A stretch of 47,373 nt of DNA from an uncultured Lachnospiraceae bacterium (GCA_900539175.1 UQAW01000022.1:1-47373); one strand, 5' to 3'; positions 18,234 to 27,683 are shown, numbered from the stretch's first letter. Made by a program: numbers and translations. The notes: generated by a model from the sequence alone, not told the origin.

Positions 18234-19316
18234 TTATCGATTACTGTACATGTCCTCGTAGTACTTCTGATAATCACCACTTGTGACACGCTTCATCCAG
18301 TCCTCATGTTCAAAAAACCATGCAATGGTCTTTTTGATCCCCTCTTCAAACATCGTTTCCGGATACCAACCAACTTCTGCCTTGATCTTGTCCGGGGCAA
18401 TTGCATAACGACGGTCATGTCCTTTTCGATCTTCTACATATGAAATCAACTTTTCACTAACCAAAGCATTTCTTGGATCTGAATCTGAAAGCATTTCCTG
18501 CAGCGTATCTAAAATAATATGAATAATCTGAATATTCTGCTTCTCATTATGTCCACCGATATTGTATGTTTCAAACAGGCGTCCCTTCTCCTGAACCATG
18601 TCAATACCTTTGCAGTGATCCTCCACATACAGCCAATCACGGACATTTTTTCCATCACCATATACCGGAAGAGTTTTTCCCTGCAAAGCATTGTTAATAA
18701 TCAATGGTATCAGCTTTTCAGGGAATTGATACGGTCCATAATTATTACTGCAGTTCGTAATATTCGCCGGGAAATGATACGTATCCATATATGCTTTAAC
18801 AAGCATGTCTGAGGATGCTTTACTTGCAGAGTAAGGGCTATGCGGTGCATATGGTGTCGTTTCATAGAAATATCCGCCGTCTTCTTCCAGAGAGCCATAC
18901 ACTTCATCTGTAGATACATGAAGGAACTTATGATCCGGTTTAAAACTGCCGTCCGGAAGTTCCCAGGCCGCTTTTGCTGCATTGAGCATTACCAATGTCC
19001 CCAGAACATTCGTCTTTACAAAAACTTCCGGATTTTTGATACTTCTGTCAACATGACTTTCTGCCGCAAAATGTACAACACGCTGGATATCATTTTCTTC
19101 AAAAAGTTTGCTGATCACTTCACTGTCACAAATATCTGCTTTTACAAATGTATAATTATCTCTATTCTCAACATCCTTTAGATTCTCAAGATTTCCAGCA
19201 TAAGTTAACTTGTCTACGTTAATAATCCGAATATCATTATCATACTTCTTAAACATATAATGAATATAATTAGAGCCTATAAATCCTGCTCCTCCTGTAA
19301 CTAAATAGGTACGCAT
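18234..19316 (-). CDS. rmlB: dTDP-glucose 4,6-dehydratase RmlB
   Basis: About 360 residues. Motifs: GGAGFIGSNYIHYM at the N terminus, HFAAESHVDRSI, STDEVYGSL and the active-site YSASK followed by NCSNNYGPYQFPEKLIP. This is the second step to dTDP-rhamnose. The start at 19316 has GGAGG 8 bases upstream; the longer form from 19343 starts before that site. The gene has its own strong promoter (19364-19392) and is followed by a hairpin, so it can be expressed apart from rmlA. Confidence 0.97.
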   Translation of the reverse strand: MRTYLVTGGAGFIGSNYIHYMFKKYDNDIRIINVDKLTYAGNLENLKDVENRDNYTFVKADICDSEVISKLFEENDIQRVVHFAAESHVDRSIKNPEVFVKTNVLGTLVMLNAAKAAWELPDGSFKPDHKFLHVSTDEVYGSLEEDGGYFYETTPYAPHSPYSASKASSDMLVKAYMDTYHFPANITNCSNNYGPYQFPEKLIPLIINNALQGKTLPVYGDGKNVRDWLYVEDHCKGIDMVQEKGRLFETYNIGGHNEKQNIQIIHIILDTLQEMLSDSDPRNALVSEKLISYVEDRKGHDRRYAIAPDKIKAEVGWYPETMFEEGIKKTIAWFFEHEDWMKRVTSGDYQKYYEDMYSNR

Positions 19317-19363
19317 TCTATAAACCTCCATATTTTTCGCCAATTCAAGCTAATATCTTTGAT

Positions 19364-19392
19364 ATTATAGCATCATTCATTGCAAAACGCAA
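19364..19392 (-). promoter_or_regulatory. Sigma-A-type promoter for rmlB
   Basis: Minus strand: -35 TTGCGT (19387-19392), 17-base spacer, -10 TATAAT (19364-19369) with an extended TGC just upstream. It lies between the gtrB stop codon and the rmlB ribosome site, about 48 bases from the ATG. Confidence 0.8.
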
Positions 19393-19400
19393 CCTTTGTG

Positions 19401-20354
19401 TTAATTAACTCTTTTCACACTGGCTGATTGGTTTGTCTCTTTAATAATATAGTGTGGGCGTCTTTTCACTTCCATATACGTTTTTGCCAGATATTGACCC
19501 ATGATTCCGGTACAAAACAGTTGAATTCCGCCAATAAATATAGTCACACAAACCATAGATGCCCAACCGGCTACCGGGTCGCCAAAAACTATTTTTCTAA
19601 CACATATGAAAAGAATCATCAAAACTGCAAGCACCGTAAAAAACAGTCCAGTCCAGGATGCAAGTGCCAGAGGTGCCTGTGAAAAGTTAATGATTCCTTC
19701 AATACTATATTTAAACAAGCCCCAGAAACTCCATTTTGTCTCCCCTGCCACCCTTTCTTCATTCTGAAAAGGAAGCCATTTGGTTTTATAACCAATCCAC
19801 CCATAAATCCCTTTTGAAAATCGATTATATTCACCCATCTCTACAATTGCTTCAACCATTTCCCTTTTCATTAGTCGATAGTCTCTTGCTCCATCTACAA
19901 CATCCGCATCCGAAATTTTATTAATAATCTTATAAAACATCCGTGCAAAAAAGGAACGAATCTTTGGCTCTCCCTCCCTTGTAATCCTTCTGGTAGCCAC
20001 ACTATCGTATTCTCCACTTTCCAAATAAGCCACCATCTCCGGCAACAATGCTGGTGGATCCTGCATGTCGGCATCCATAACTGCCACATAATCTCCTGTA
20101 ACATTTGAAAAACCCGCATACATCGCCGCTTCTTTTCCAAAGTTTCTGGAAAAAGAAAGATATTTTACTCTTTCATCACTTTTGGCATACTCTTTGATCA
20201 CAGATAATGTTCTATCTTTTGAACCATCATCAACAAATATATATTCAAAAATATAATTATTCATCGTCCTGCTCACATTGTTAATTGCGGAGAAAAAAAA
20301 CGGCAATGCTTCTTCTTCGTTATAACATGGGACAATCAACGATATTTTCCTCAC
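19401..20354 (-). CDS. GtrB-type polyprenyl-phosphate glycosyltransferase 1
   Basis: About 317 residues. A GT2 domain (SLIVPCYNEEEALPFFF, VDDGSKDRT, VMDADMQDPP) is followed by two C-terminal membrane helices, the layout of GtrB/DPM1-like enzymes that put a sugar on undecaprenyl phosphate at the inner face. The start is a GTG at 20354 with AAAGGAG 8 bases upstream; the ATG at 20384 has no such site and would be ahead of it. It lies 73 bases after a GtrII-type gene, so the pair can make and use a lipid-linked sugar. A GtrA flippase for it could be the one at 31987. Confidence 0.9.
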   Translation of the reverse strand: MRKISLIVPCYNEEEALPFFFSAINNVSRTMNNYIFEYIFVDDGSKDRTLSVIKEYAKSDERVKYLSFSRNFGKEAAMYAGFSNVTGDYVAVMDADMQDPPALLPEMVAYLESGEYDSVATRRITREGEPKIRSFFARMFYKIINKISDADVVDGARDYRLMKREMVEAIVEMGEYNRFSKGIYGWIGYKTKWLPFQNEERVAGETKWSFWGLFKYSIEGIINFSQAPLALASWTGLFFTVLAVLMILFICVRKIVFGDPVAGWASMVCVTIFIGGIQLFCTGIMGQYLAKTYMEVKRRPHYIIKETNQSASVKRVN

Positions 20355-20427
20355 AGCATTTCTCCTTTCATTCCTGTAACTCATATTACTAATCAGAATA
20401 ATTCGTAATTATTCAACACCTTTCTTT

Positions 20428-21990
20428 TCAGGATAATTTAACAATAATCACGCCTTCTTCACAGCGAACACTGCCTGTATCCGGCCACGAAGGCATTTTT
20501 TCCGCATATCTTTCAGCAAAACTGCTTTGCTCTGCATTTGGCATATGATAATCATATCCTAAGGTAGTCCAAAAATTTTGGATAATAAATGTACCGTACT
20601 CAACTGTAAAACACCATTCATAGAAAGAGTTCCCCGGATTTTCATATCCTCCATACGCTGAGGGATTCAATCTCGGAGAGCGGCTTCCAATAATAACAAC
20701 GGGTTCTTCCGGATTCTCTCCCAAATTCAACTGATCTATTCTATCCGTAATTTTCACCGCCAAACGCACATCTTCTTCATATTGTACATATTCTGAATAG
20801 AACATTTTACTGGTAATATTAATTTGCTGGAAAATCAAAATGACAGAGATTGCCGTAATTCCGCGTAACAAGACTTTGCCCCCATTCTTTCCAATCTCAA
20901 TAAGCTCCAAAGCAAAATTTTGAAATAAAAAGCCGAATACAAAGGGCAATACGATTTGAGTACGGAATTTCGGCTGCTGCCCCAAAAGGATTGTCATAAT
21001 AAACGGTGTAAGTAATAAAAACAGCAACCCCAACAGATACAGATAGAAATTCTTTTGTTTTCTCCGAAACATCATTACAAGCAATACAATTGCAAAAATC
21101 ACCGCTATCGGGTAAGCCATGGAATAATAGATATCCCTGCAAAACAAAGCGTCTCTGATATGATACAGAATATTCCTGACACACTGTACCACACTTGTGT
21201 TTCCCCAAAGGATCTGATCAGACAAATAATTTGTCGGCGTAATCTGGAAAATCTGCAATGCAACTTTAGAGCCCAGTTCATAGATTACAAAACTTACCCC
21301 CATGATTCCAATCATCCAAAAAATACTACTCCAAAATCTTTCCTGCCTTTTATAATAAATCAAAAAGCACGCTGCTGCCGCCGCCATATACAAAGGAATA
21401 ATCGTTTGATAACAAGAAAAGCTCAATGCCAGCAACAATACCGCAGGGACAGCATACCAGTAACGTCTCCTGATAAATCCCTGCCATATCAGCAAAAGCA
21501 CCACCCCAGTAATCAGAATAGCTAAGGATACTTCAAACGCCTGCAGCTCAAAGCTCAATTGTTCTGCCATCATCGGGGCTGTCAAAAAAAATGCCGGAAA
21601 AATCCAACTAATTTTTCCAAAACCTTTTTTGGTATTAGCCAATTGATAAAATAAATACTCCCAAATGACTGCTCCGCTCATCATTGCCAAAAACATCAAT
21701 ACAGAAGCCAACCAGGGATTAAACTGATAGAGTCCAAAAATTTTTTTCAACAGCAAAAGTCCATACCTTCCCATAGAAACCCACGAATCATACAAAGAAT
21801 CGGGAACTGATATAATCGCCTCCGTGTCATGCGAGATAGAAAGATGCGACAACTTCATTCCATAAGCTACCCAAAGCATAATCCCCAAAAATGCAAAAGA
21901 ATATATGTTTGCCCGAATAAACGCTTTCAGATTCTCCTGGTTCATTTGTGTTTTTTCCCGACATTCTGATGCACTACATTCAAGATTCAT
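20428..21990 (-). CDS. GtrII-type membrane glucosyltransferase family protein
   Basis: 520 residues with about eleven membrane segments. The start of the chain includes MKLSHLSISHDTEAII, DSWVSMGRYGLLLLKKI and NPWLASVLMF, the pattern of the GtrII/GtrC family whose members move glucose or GlcNAc from undecaprenyl phosphate onto surface polysaccharide at the outer face. The C-terminal 110 residues are soluble and outside. AAAGGA lies about 12 bases before the ATG at 21990; an internal ATG at 21945 has a weaker site. The gene is followed by gtrB and preceded by a good promoter at 22071-22099. Which sugar and acceptor are used is not shown by the sequence. Confidence 0.82.
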   Translation of the reverse strand: MNLECSASECREKTQMNQENLKAFIRANIYSFAFLGIMLWVAYGMKLSHLSISHDTEAIISVPDSLYDSWVSMGRYGLLLLKKIFGLYQFNPWLASVLMFLAMMSGAVIWEYLFYQLANTKKGFGKISWIFPAFFLTAPMMAEQLSFELQAFEVSLAILITGVVLLLIWQGFIRRRYWYAVPAVLLLALSFSCYQTIIPLYMAAAAACFLIYYKRQERFWSSIFWMIGIMGVSFVIYELGSKVALQIFQITPTNYLSDQILWGNTSVVQCVRNILYHIRDALFCRDIYYSMAYPIAVIFAIVLLVMMFRRKQKNFYLYLLGLLFLLLTPFIMTILLGQQPKFRTQIVLPFVFGFLFQNFALELIEIGKNGGKVLLRGITAISVILIFQQINITSKMFYSEYVQYEEDVRLAVKITDRIDQLNLGENPEEPVVIIGSRSPRLNPSAYGGYENPGNSFYEWCFTVEYGTFIIQNFWTTLGYDYHMPNAEQSSFAERYAEKMPSWPDTGSVRCEEGVIIVKLS

Positions 21991-22070
21991 CTGTCTTAAA
22001 TTCCTTTCTTGTATTCAAATAATTGCAACTTCTTCAGTACCTTCTGAATCGTTGCAAAATCATTTCTATC

Positions 22071-22099
22071 ATTATATCAAACCCCCTTTTCCAAAACAA
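22071..22099 (-). promoter_or_regulatory. Promoter for the gtrII-gtrB pair
   Basis: Minus strand: -35 TTGTTT (22094-22099), 17-base spacer, -10 TATAAT (22071-22076). It is about 80 bases upstream of the GtrII start and just past the terminator-like hairpin at 22111-22130. Confidence 0.72.
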
Positions 22100-22110
22100 C
22101 CCTTATCCTG

Positions 22111-22130
22111 AAAAAGCCCGGTAATCCGGC
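22111..22130 (-). terminator. Probable terminator after the wall hydrolase gene
   Basis: On the minus strand GCCGG, ATTA, CCGGGC forms a short GC-rich stem with one bulged base, followed by five T. It is 80 bases beyond the hydrolase stop codon and marks the end of the lipoprotein-transpeptidase-hydrolase run. Confidence 0.55.
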
Positions 22131-22212
22131 AAAACAATCATTGTCTGTACCATGGGACAGGAACGATTCATTTACCTTATTACCAGGCTTATCCTCTTCA
22201 TTTAAGATAAAC

Positions 22213-25200
22213 TCAAATCAATGATACCCATTTTTCAAAGAAAATATGTCCATTGTAAATTAACGTATCACACTTTTCGGCATCTAAACCTAATCTTGCA
22301 AAAGCCTCATGGGTCATGAAAAACAAGTAATTAAAGTCCTCTTTTCCGTTCGGCATTGTGATTCCGCTAATTACTCTTTTTGTCCCCGTACTTTTGTATG
22401 CGTTCATAATCTTTCTGGCTTCCTGCACGGCCTCCAGCGACTGTGCACTCCTCAGCCATTTCAATGTTTTTTCGTCCTTATCTCTGAATGCAGTCAAATA
22501 CTTGGTCAATGTGCCGTTACGTGCAACTTCAAACTGGTTTTTTGCATAAATGATAAAACTTAACGTATCTGGAAAACTCAAACTCTCTGATCGGTTCAAT
22601 ATCGTCATAGCAACTGCAACCTGCCCCGCAAACCCCTGATCTCCCGCTTCTGTATAGAGTACGGATGCCAAAAATTCATCTTCTGTAACATCTTTTCCGA
22701 TTTGAGGGTCCGTAATATAGGTCCCCTCCAACGTATAAGACTTTCCATTCATAGGATCTTTTACTGTTACATATTTGACAGATGAATCAATCAGTACTCC
22801 GTCTTCATTAAATTGATATACAGCATGAACAATTTCTATGTATCCGGTTACAGCAGCTCCGTTATCTTCCGGATTAAAATACATTTTAAATGCTGCCAGA
22901 TCATACCAACCAAAAACTTGTTCTCCATCACCTTTAAACGCATATTTTTTTCCGTCTATCATCGGCGTTCCGCCAATATACAGAACTCCCTCTTTATTGG
23001 CACAATACTGCTTTCCTCCAACTTTAAAAAATCCAGTCATCAAAATACCGTTTGCATCAAAATAATATCGGTTGTTCTCTATAGTCTGAAACCCTGTCAG
23101 CACCGCACCATGGTCGGCCGGATCACAGTACAAAGTCCAAGTTGGAGTCAACTGCAGCCAACCAGTATAGAATGCCCCATCGTCTTTCACATAATATTTC
23201 TTACCATTGATAATAGGCATTCCTGCTGTCTGCATAATCCCATTTATATCAAAATAGTATAATTTTGTATGAATCATTTTAAATCCAACAGCTGCTGCTC
23301 CCTGGTCTGCCGGATCAAAATACAAACGCCAATCCTTCGTTAATTGCAGCCAGCCGGTATATGCAGCTCCATCATTGCCAAAATAATATTTTTTTCCATT
23401 GATAATCGGCATGATTCCTTTTTGCATCACTCCGTTGGTATCGAAATAGTACACCTTAGATCCAACAGCTTTAATCCCCGTTGCGGCCGCCCCATTATCA
23501 CCCGGATCAAAATAAAGACGCCAATCCGCAGTCAATTGCAGCCAACCGGTAAAAAACTTACCACTTTCTGGCACATAATATTTTTTTCCATCCAGAACAA
23601 ACATTCCTGTTGGAACTGGTATCATAATCCCATTACCATCAAAACAATATACTTTTCCTTCAATCGTTTTAAGACCTGTAACACCGACTCCATTATTTTC
23701 CGGATCAAAGTACATTTTCCAACTACCAAGCTGAAGCCATCCTGTTGTAATGACACTATTTACAAGATAATATTTTTTTCCATCATAAATAGGTGTTCCA
23801 TTCCCCTCGATTACCACCCCATTGGCATCAAAAATATATTTTTCTCCATTAACTTCTGTAATGCCGACTGCTGCAGCTCCATTATCATTGGGATCAAAAT
23901 ACATTCGCATTCCCATAAACTTCAGCCAACCGTACTGTTTCTCACCATCTGCGCCCAACCAGTATTTTTTTCCATCAATAACAGGTGTCCCCGGAACCGC
24001 CCTTCCTTTAGAATCAAAATAGTAAACTTTTCCATCTATTTCTTCCCATCCAGTCACTTTTATTCCGTTCTGCACGTAATACCGATAGCCGTCAACGTCT
24101 GTTCCCCAGCCTTCTCCGGAATCTACAACTCCCAAATATGCAGCAATTCCTTTTGCATCAGCCTCCCCAAGGCGCTTTAATCCGTCTTCCGTACTCAAAT
24201 ACTTTCTAAAATCAGATTCATTGTTAAGGAACCCATGTTCAACAATAATGGAAGGCACGCCGAGTTCTTGTCCATGACGTACAATAGCGTAATAGTCTGC
24301 CTGACTATTGTCAGGATAAGCACCATCTCCCATTCGAAATACAAAGCCCCGGTCTTTAAAACCTAAACGAACCAATTCCTTTAATATTTCATCCGCAAGA
24401 TTCTGTCCTTCCTTAGCATTCTCTGGATTATAGCTACCAATCTTGGCAACCATGGCTTCCACACCATTAGCTGTGGTCGTACTCTCATTCTTATCTCCAG
24501 CCGAATTCAGATGAATACTCACCAAAGCGGCCGCACCCTTGTCTGCTGCAAACTTGACACGCTCATATAAACTTGGATTTCCACTCTCATCCCTCGTCAA
24601 ATAGACCGTAATATTTCCATACCTTTCCAATGCCGCTTTCGTATAAGCAGCAATTTTCATTGTTAAATCCTCTTCATGATAAGTAATCCCATCCCAAGTC
24701 TTATATGTTCCTGACGATTTTTTACTATGACCTGGATCTATTACTACCACAGGATTTTTTCTTACCCTTCCATATACAGATAGTGTATCTTGGGAGACCT
24801 GTCTAAACGCATCTCCAATTGCATTCACATCTTCCTGCGCATTGTCAACAATACTTTGACCTATCATCTCGCTTTCCGAATACTCTTCCATCCCTTCCGC
24901 ATCGGACACTTCCTGTCCGCTTTCCGCTTCCAATGATAACAACTCCGACACGAATTTCTCTCCATCTGCCAAGCCTGAAATACTTACCAATATATCCTCT
25001 TTCTGCAAATGAAATGCAGCAACATTCTCAATCAAGGTGTCTACTGCAACTCTGCGTTCTTCCTCTCCCAATCTAACCGTCAATACTACCTCAGAAAAAT
25101 TCATATTTTGTTCATCCAACTGAATAAATACATCTTTTCCATCTTCCGTCGGGGATTCGAAAACATATCCGACAGAAATATCTACATTGGAATTATCCTC

Positions 25201-25332
25201 TCCGCTTTCCACGGAATGTATAGTTTCTGTATTACCCGACGTTTCTGCTTTTACAGAGACCATACCTGTAATCATCATACACAAACATAAAACTACGGCA
25301 ATAATCTTTTTTACTTTTTCCAATTTCTTCAT
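22213..25332 (-). CDS. Secreted two-enzyme peptidoglycan hydrolase (amidase + wall-binding repeats + SleB-like)
   Basis: 1039 residues. Signal peptide 1-29 (KKIIAVVLCLCMMITGMVSVKA). After a 160-residue region of unknown fold comes a zinc N-acetylmuramoyl-L-alanine amidase (Amidase_3, about 193-400) with all expected metal/catalytic residues: His in DPGH (198), Glu in YHEEDLT (218), His in SIHLN (270), Glu in VEHGF (364). Residues about 408-850 are some eight choline-binding-like repeats (KYYF..DG..YTGWLQL..W.LYFDP). The C-terminal 165 residues are a SleB-like cell-wall hydrolase (Hydrolase_2) with LYTEAGDQGFAGQVAVAMTILNR and NQFEVA. It would thus cut both the stem-peptide amide bond and glycan strands. 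A strong AAGGAGG precedes the start. It follows an L,D-transpeptidase with the same repeats, pointing to a shared wall ligand. Confidence 0.9.
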   Translation of the reverse strand: MKKLEKVKKIIAVVLCLCMMITGMVSVKAETSGNTETIHSVESGEDNSNVDISVGYVFESPTEDGKDVFIQLDEQNMNFSEVVLTVRLGEEERRVAVDTLIENVAAFHLQKEDILVSISGLADGEKFVSELLSLEAESGQEVSDAEGMEEYSESEMIGQSIVDNAQEDVNAIGDAFRQVSQDTLSVYGRVRKNPVVVIDPGHSKKSSGTYKTWDGITYHEEDLTMKIAAYTKAALERYGNITVYLTRDESGNPSLYERVKFAADKGAAALVSIHLNSAGDKNESTTTANGVEAMVAKIGSYNPENAKEGQNLADEILKELVRLGFKDRGFVFRMGDGAYPDNSQADYYAIVRHGQELGVPSIIVEHGFLNNESDFRKYLSTEDGLKRLGEADAKGIAAYLGVVDSGEGWGTDVDGYRYYVQNGIKVTGWEEIDGKVYYFDSKGRAVPGTPVIDGKKYWLGADGEKQYGWLKFMGMRMYFDPNDNGAAAVGITEVNGEKYIFDANGVVIEGNGTPIYDGKKYYLVNSVITTGWLQLGSWKMYFDPENNGVGVTGLKTIEGKVYCFDGNGIMIPVPTGMFVLDGKKYYVPESGKFFTGWLQLTADWRLYFDPGDNGAAATGIKAVGSKVYYFDTNGVMQKGIMPIINGKKYYFGNDGAAYTGWLQLTKDWRLYFDPADQGAAAVGFKMIHTKLYYFDINGIMQTAGMPIINGKKYYVKDDGAFYTGWLQLTPTWTLYCDPADHGAVLTGFQTIENNRYYFDANGILMTGFFKVGGKQYCANKEGVLYIGGTPMIDGKKYAFKGDGEQVFGWYDLAAFKMYFNPEDNGAAVTGYIEIVHAVYQFNEDGVLIDSSVKYVTVKDPMNGKSYTLEGTYITDPQIGKDVTEDEFLASVLYTEAGDQGFAGQVAVAMTILNRSESLSFPDTLSFIIYAKNQFEVARNGTLTKYLTAFRDKDEKTLKWLRSAQSLEAVQEARKIMNAYKSTGTKRVISGITMPNGKEDFNYLFFMTHEAFARLGLDAEKCDTLIYNGHIFFEKWVSLI
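22820..24080 (-). repeat. Diverged tandem repeats coding for wall-binding units (hydrolase)
   Basis: The region encodes about eight consecutive units of roughly 48-52 residues with the pattern G-K-K-Y-Y, T-G-W-L-Q-L, Y-F-D-P, G-A-A-A-T-G. The DNA copies are clearly related (for example around 23110-23240, 23290-23420 and 23480-23610) but diverged, unlike the near-identical units in the neighbouring transpeptidase gene. Confidence 0.75.
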
Positions 25333-25351
25333 ATTTCCTCCTTAACCACAA

Positions 25352-25379
25352 CGTGTGGAACCCTAAAAGATTCCACACG
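25352..25379 (-). promoter_or_regulatory. Perfect hairpin between transpeptidase and hydrolase genes
   Basis: CGTGTGGAA (25352-25360) and TTCCACACG (25371-25379) form a 9-base-pair stem with a 10-base loop in the 58-base gap, directly before the hydrolase ribosome site. No T-run follows on the minus strand, so a processing or stability element is more likely than a terminator. Confidence 0.5.
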
Positions 25380-25390
25380 CTAAACTTATA

Positions 25391-27661
25391 TTAAACTGCT
25401 GGATCGGTTGGGTCAACGCTTCCAGATATTTTAGGTAATGTTGGCTTTCCAAACGGCATTGAATAATTGTCACCGATCTGAACCTGAGTTCCCAATCCAC
25501 AATGATCATAAATCCATTTTGCATCTCTCACACATAAACGGATACAACCATGAGATGCCGGACGTCCCAACTTATTATATTCGCCTGCTGGTACTGCATG
25601 GGTCGGATCTGTTGCACTACTGGTTGCTACCGAATGGAAATATATTCCTCCTACTACTCTCGTCGCCCATTTACCCCAAGACGGTCCCATCAACTCCTTC
25701 AATTTGAACTTTGCAGAAGTATAGTAAGTTCCTGTGGGAGTTTCCGTAGCAGCTAGTCCAACAGAACATACCATCGACCTAACCGGAATCGTATATCTCC
25801 CCAAAGAGTCCTTGGCATAGGCAGTCACCACACAATTTGTACGATCAACCACCAATTTATATGGACCTGGATATTGTGCAGACAAATCTGTAAGACCTAC
25901 TCCATTACCGTCAACATATATTTTTTCACCATTAACAATCACCCATGTTCTTCTGAGAAGTTCTCCATTCGCCCCAAAATAATACTGTTTTCCGTTGATA
26001 AACTGAGAACCGGATGTCCTTACTCCATTTTTATCAAAGTAGTACTGCTTTCCGTCTATCACAGTCATTCCAGTTGCGGCTTCTCCGGTAACCGGATTAA
26101 AATACATGACCCAATTACCTATATTTACCCAACCAGTTACAACCGTTCCATCTGATTGAAAGCAATATTTTTTCTCATTGATCTCCACAGTTCCGCTTCC
26201 TGTCAGCCAGACTCCATTTTGATCAAATAAGTATCTCTTTCCTCCAATCGTGGTTATTCCTGTTGCTGCTTCTCCAGTTTCCGGATGAAAATAAAAAGTC
26301 CACCCTCCCAATGTTTTCCAGCCCGTCTCAACAGAACCATCCGCATTAATCCAGTATTTCTTTCCATTTACTACCTGCGTTCCGTTTCCAGTTATGAGAA
26401 CTCCATTCTTATCAAAGGCATAATTTTTCCCTCCGATATTTTGCACTCCGATAGCTGCTTCACAGGTATCCGGATCGAAATACATTTTCCACCCTTCAAG
26501 TTCCAACCAGCCAGTATGTAGAGAGCCATCTTCACTGAACCAATATTTTTTTCCGTTAATCACAGAAGTACCTGCATAGGACTGCATCACTCCATTATTA
26601 TCGAACATATATCGCTTTCCTTCTACCACAGACAATCCAATTCTTGCCTGACAGGTATTTGGATCAAAATACATCCTCCAATTCCCCAGATTCAACCATC
26701 CGCTACGCAAAGATCCATCTTCACTGAACCAATACTTTTTTCCGTTAATCACAGGCGTTCCGGCATAAGACTGCATCACTCCGTTATCATCAAATATGTA
26801 ACGCTTTTCTCCAACCGCGGACAATCCAGTTCTTGCTTCACAGGTATCCGGATCAAAATACATCTTCCAATTCCCCAGATTCAACCATCCGGTACGTAAG
26901 GACCCATCTTCGCTGAACCAATACTTTCTACCATTAATTACAGGCGTTCCAGCATAGGACTGCATCACTCCGTTATTATCAAATATATATCGTTTTTCTC
27001 CGACCGCGGACAATCCGACTCTTGCCTCACAGGTATCCGGATCAAAATACATCTTCCAATTTCCCAGATTCAGCCATCCGGTACGTAAGGATCCATCTTC
27101 GCTGAACCAATACTTTCTACCGTTAATCACAGGCGTTCCGGCATAGGACTGCATTACCCCATTATCATCAAATATGTAACGCTTTCCCTCAATCGTCCTT
27201 AACCCAACCTTTGCTTCGTAAGTCTCTTCATCAAAATACATCTTCCAGTTGTCCAAATAGAGCCATCCGCTGTTCAAAGAACCATCCGTATTCAGCCAAT
27301 ACTTTTTCTCTCCTATTAACGGCGTTCCTGCTCCAGTATAAAGTATCCCATTATCATTAAAAACATATGCCTTATGGTCAATTTTGTTCAGACCAACCAA
27401 CGCTGCTCCATCCTGCACCGGATCAAAATACATCTTTCCCTCGACCGTTTGATACCACCCTGTATAATGAGTCCCATCTGAATAAACCAAATAGGTATTC
27501 CCGTTAATCTTTTCCAGTATTGGCTGTTCCAATACTTCCGACTGTGGGGTTTCCAAATCTGCCGCCTGAACTTCAGGCATTCCTGCTGATGCTGATACTG
27601 TTATTGGTAGTGCCAGAACTAAAGCCCCAGACATTAAAAGCATCTCTATTTTCTTTCTCAT
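25391..27661 (-). CDS. Secreted L,D-transpeptidase (YkuD) with N-terminal wall-binding repeats
   Basis: About 756 residues. A signal peptide (KIEMLLMSGALVLALPITVSASA) is followed by about ten choline-binding-like units to residue 590, then a YkuD catalytic domain (about 610-735) with IYFHS and the catalytic SHGCIRL motif (Cys near residue 708). Such enzymes make 3-3 peptidoglycan cross-links or attach proteins to the wall. The start is set at 27661 because AGGAGG is 9 bases upstream; the ATG at 27670 touches that site. The gene is 22 bases after a lipoprotein gene and 58 before the hydrolase. The repeats likely hold the enzyme on a wall polymer; no choline genes (lic) are in the window, so the ligand may be the locus polysaccharide. 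Confidence 0.93.
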   Translation of the reverse strand: MRKKIEMLLMSGALVLALPITVSASAGMPEVQAADLETPQSEVLEQPILEKINGNTYLVYSDGTHYTGWYQTVEGKMYFDPVQDGAALVGLNKIDHKAYVFNDNGILYTGAGTPLIGEKKYWLNTDGSLNSGWLYLDNWKMYFDEETYEAKVGLRTIEGKRYIFDDNGVMQSYAGTPVINGRKYWFSEDGSLRTGWLNLGNWKMYFDPDTCEARVGLSAVGEKRYIFDNNGVMQSYAGTPVINGRKYWFSEDGSLRTGWLNLGNWKMYFDPDTCEARTGLSAVGEKRYIFDDNGVMQSYAGTPVINGKKYWFSEDGSLRSGWLNLGNWRMYFDPNTCQARIGLSVVEGKRYMFDNNGVMQSYAGTSVINGKKYWFSEDGSLHTGWLELEGWKMYFDPDTCEAAIGVQNIGGKNYAFDKNGVLITGNGTQVVNGKKYWINADGSVETGWKTLGGWTFYFHPETGEAATGITTIGGKRYLFDQNGVWLTGSGTVEINEKKYCFQSDGTVVTGWVNIGNWVMYFNPVTGEAATGMTVIDGKQYYFDKNGVRTSGSQFINGKQYYFGANGELLRRTWVIVNGEKIYVDGNGVGLTDLSAQYPGPYKLVVDRTNCVVTAYAKDSLGRYTIPVRSMVCSVGLAATETPTGTYYTSAKFKLKELMGPSWGKWATRVVGGIYFHSVATSSATDPTHAVPAGEYNKLGRPASHGCIRLCVRDAKWIYDHCGLGTQVQIGDNYSMPFGKPTLPKISGSVDPTDPAV
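26560..27200 (-). repeat. Near-identical 189-base tandem repeats in the transpeptidase gene
   Basis: A 189-base unit (63 residues, containing YAGTPVINGRKYWFSEDG and WLNLGNWKMYFDPDTCEA) is repeated with in-phase landmarks at about 26568, 26757, 26946 and 27137. Adjacent copies differ by only a few bases, so copy number could change by slippage or recombination while keeping the reading frame. Confidence 0.85.
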
Positions 27662-27683
27662 TCTAGTCATCCTCCTATCCTGA

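Noticed and set aside
23344..24180. Long plus-strand frame opposite the hydrolase repeats (278 codons)
   Set aside because: It is a mirror of repeated coding sequence on the other strand; composition is typical of an antisense frame and no ribosome site supports it.
25352..25379. Hairpin as a terminator
   Set aside because: No T-run on the minus strand, and a strong ribosome site for the next gene follows at once.
26560..27200. Regular repeats as a CRISPR array
   Set aside because: The 189-base units are in-frame protein repeats without spacers.
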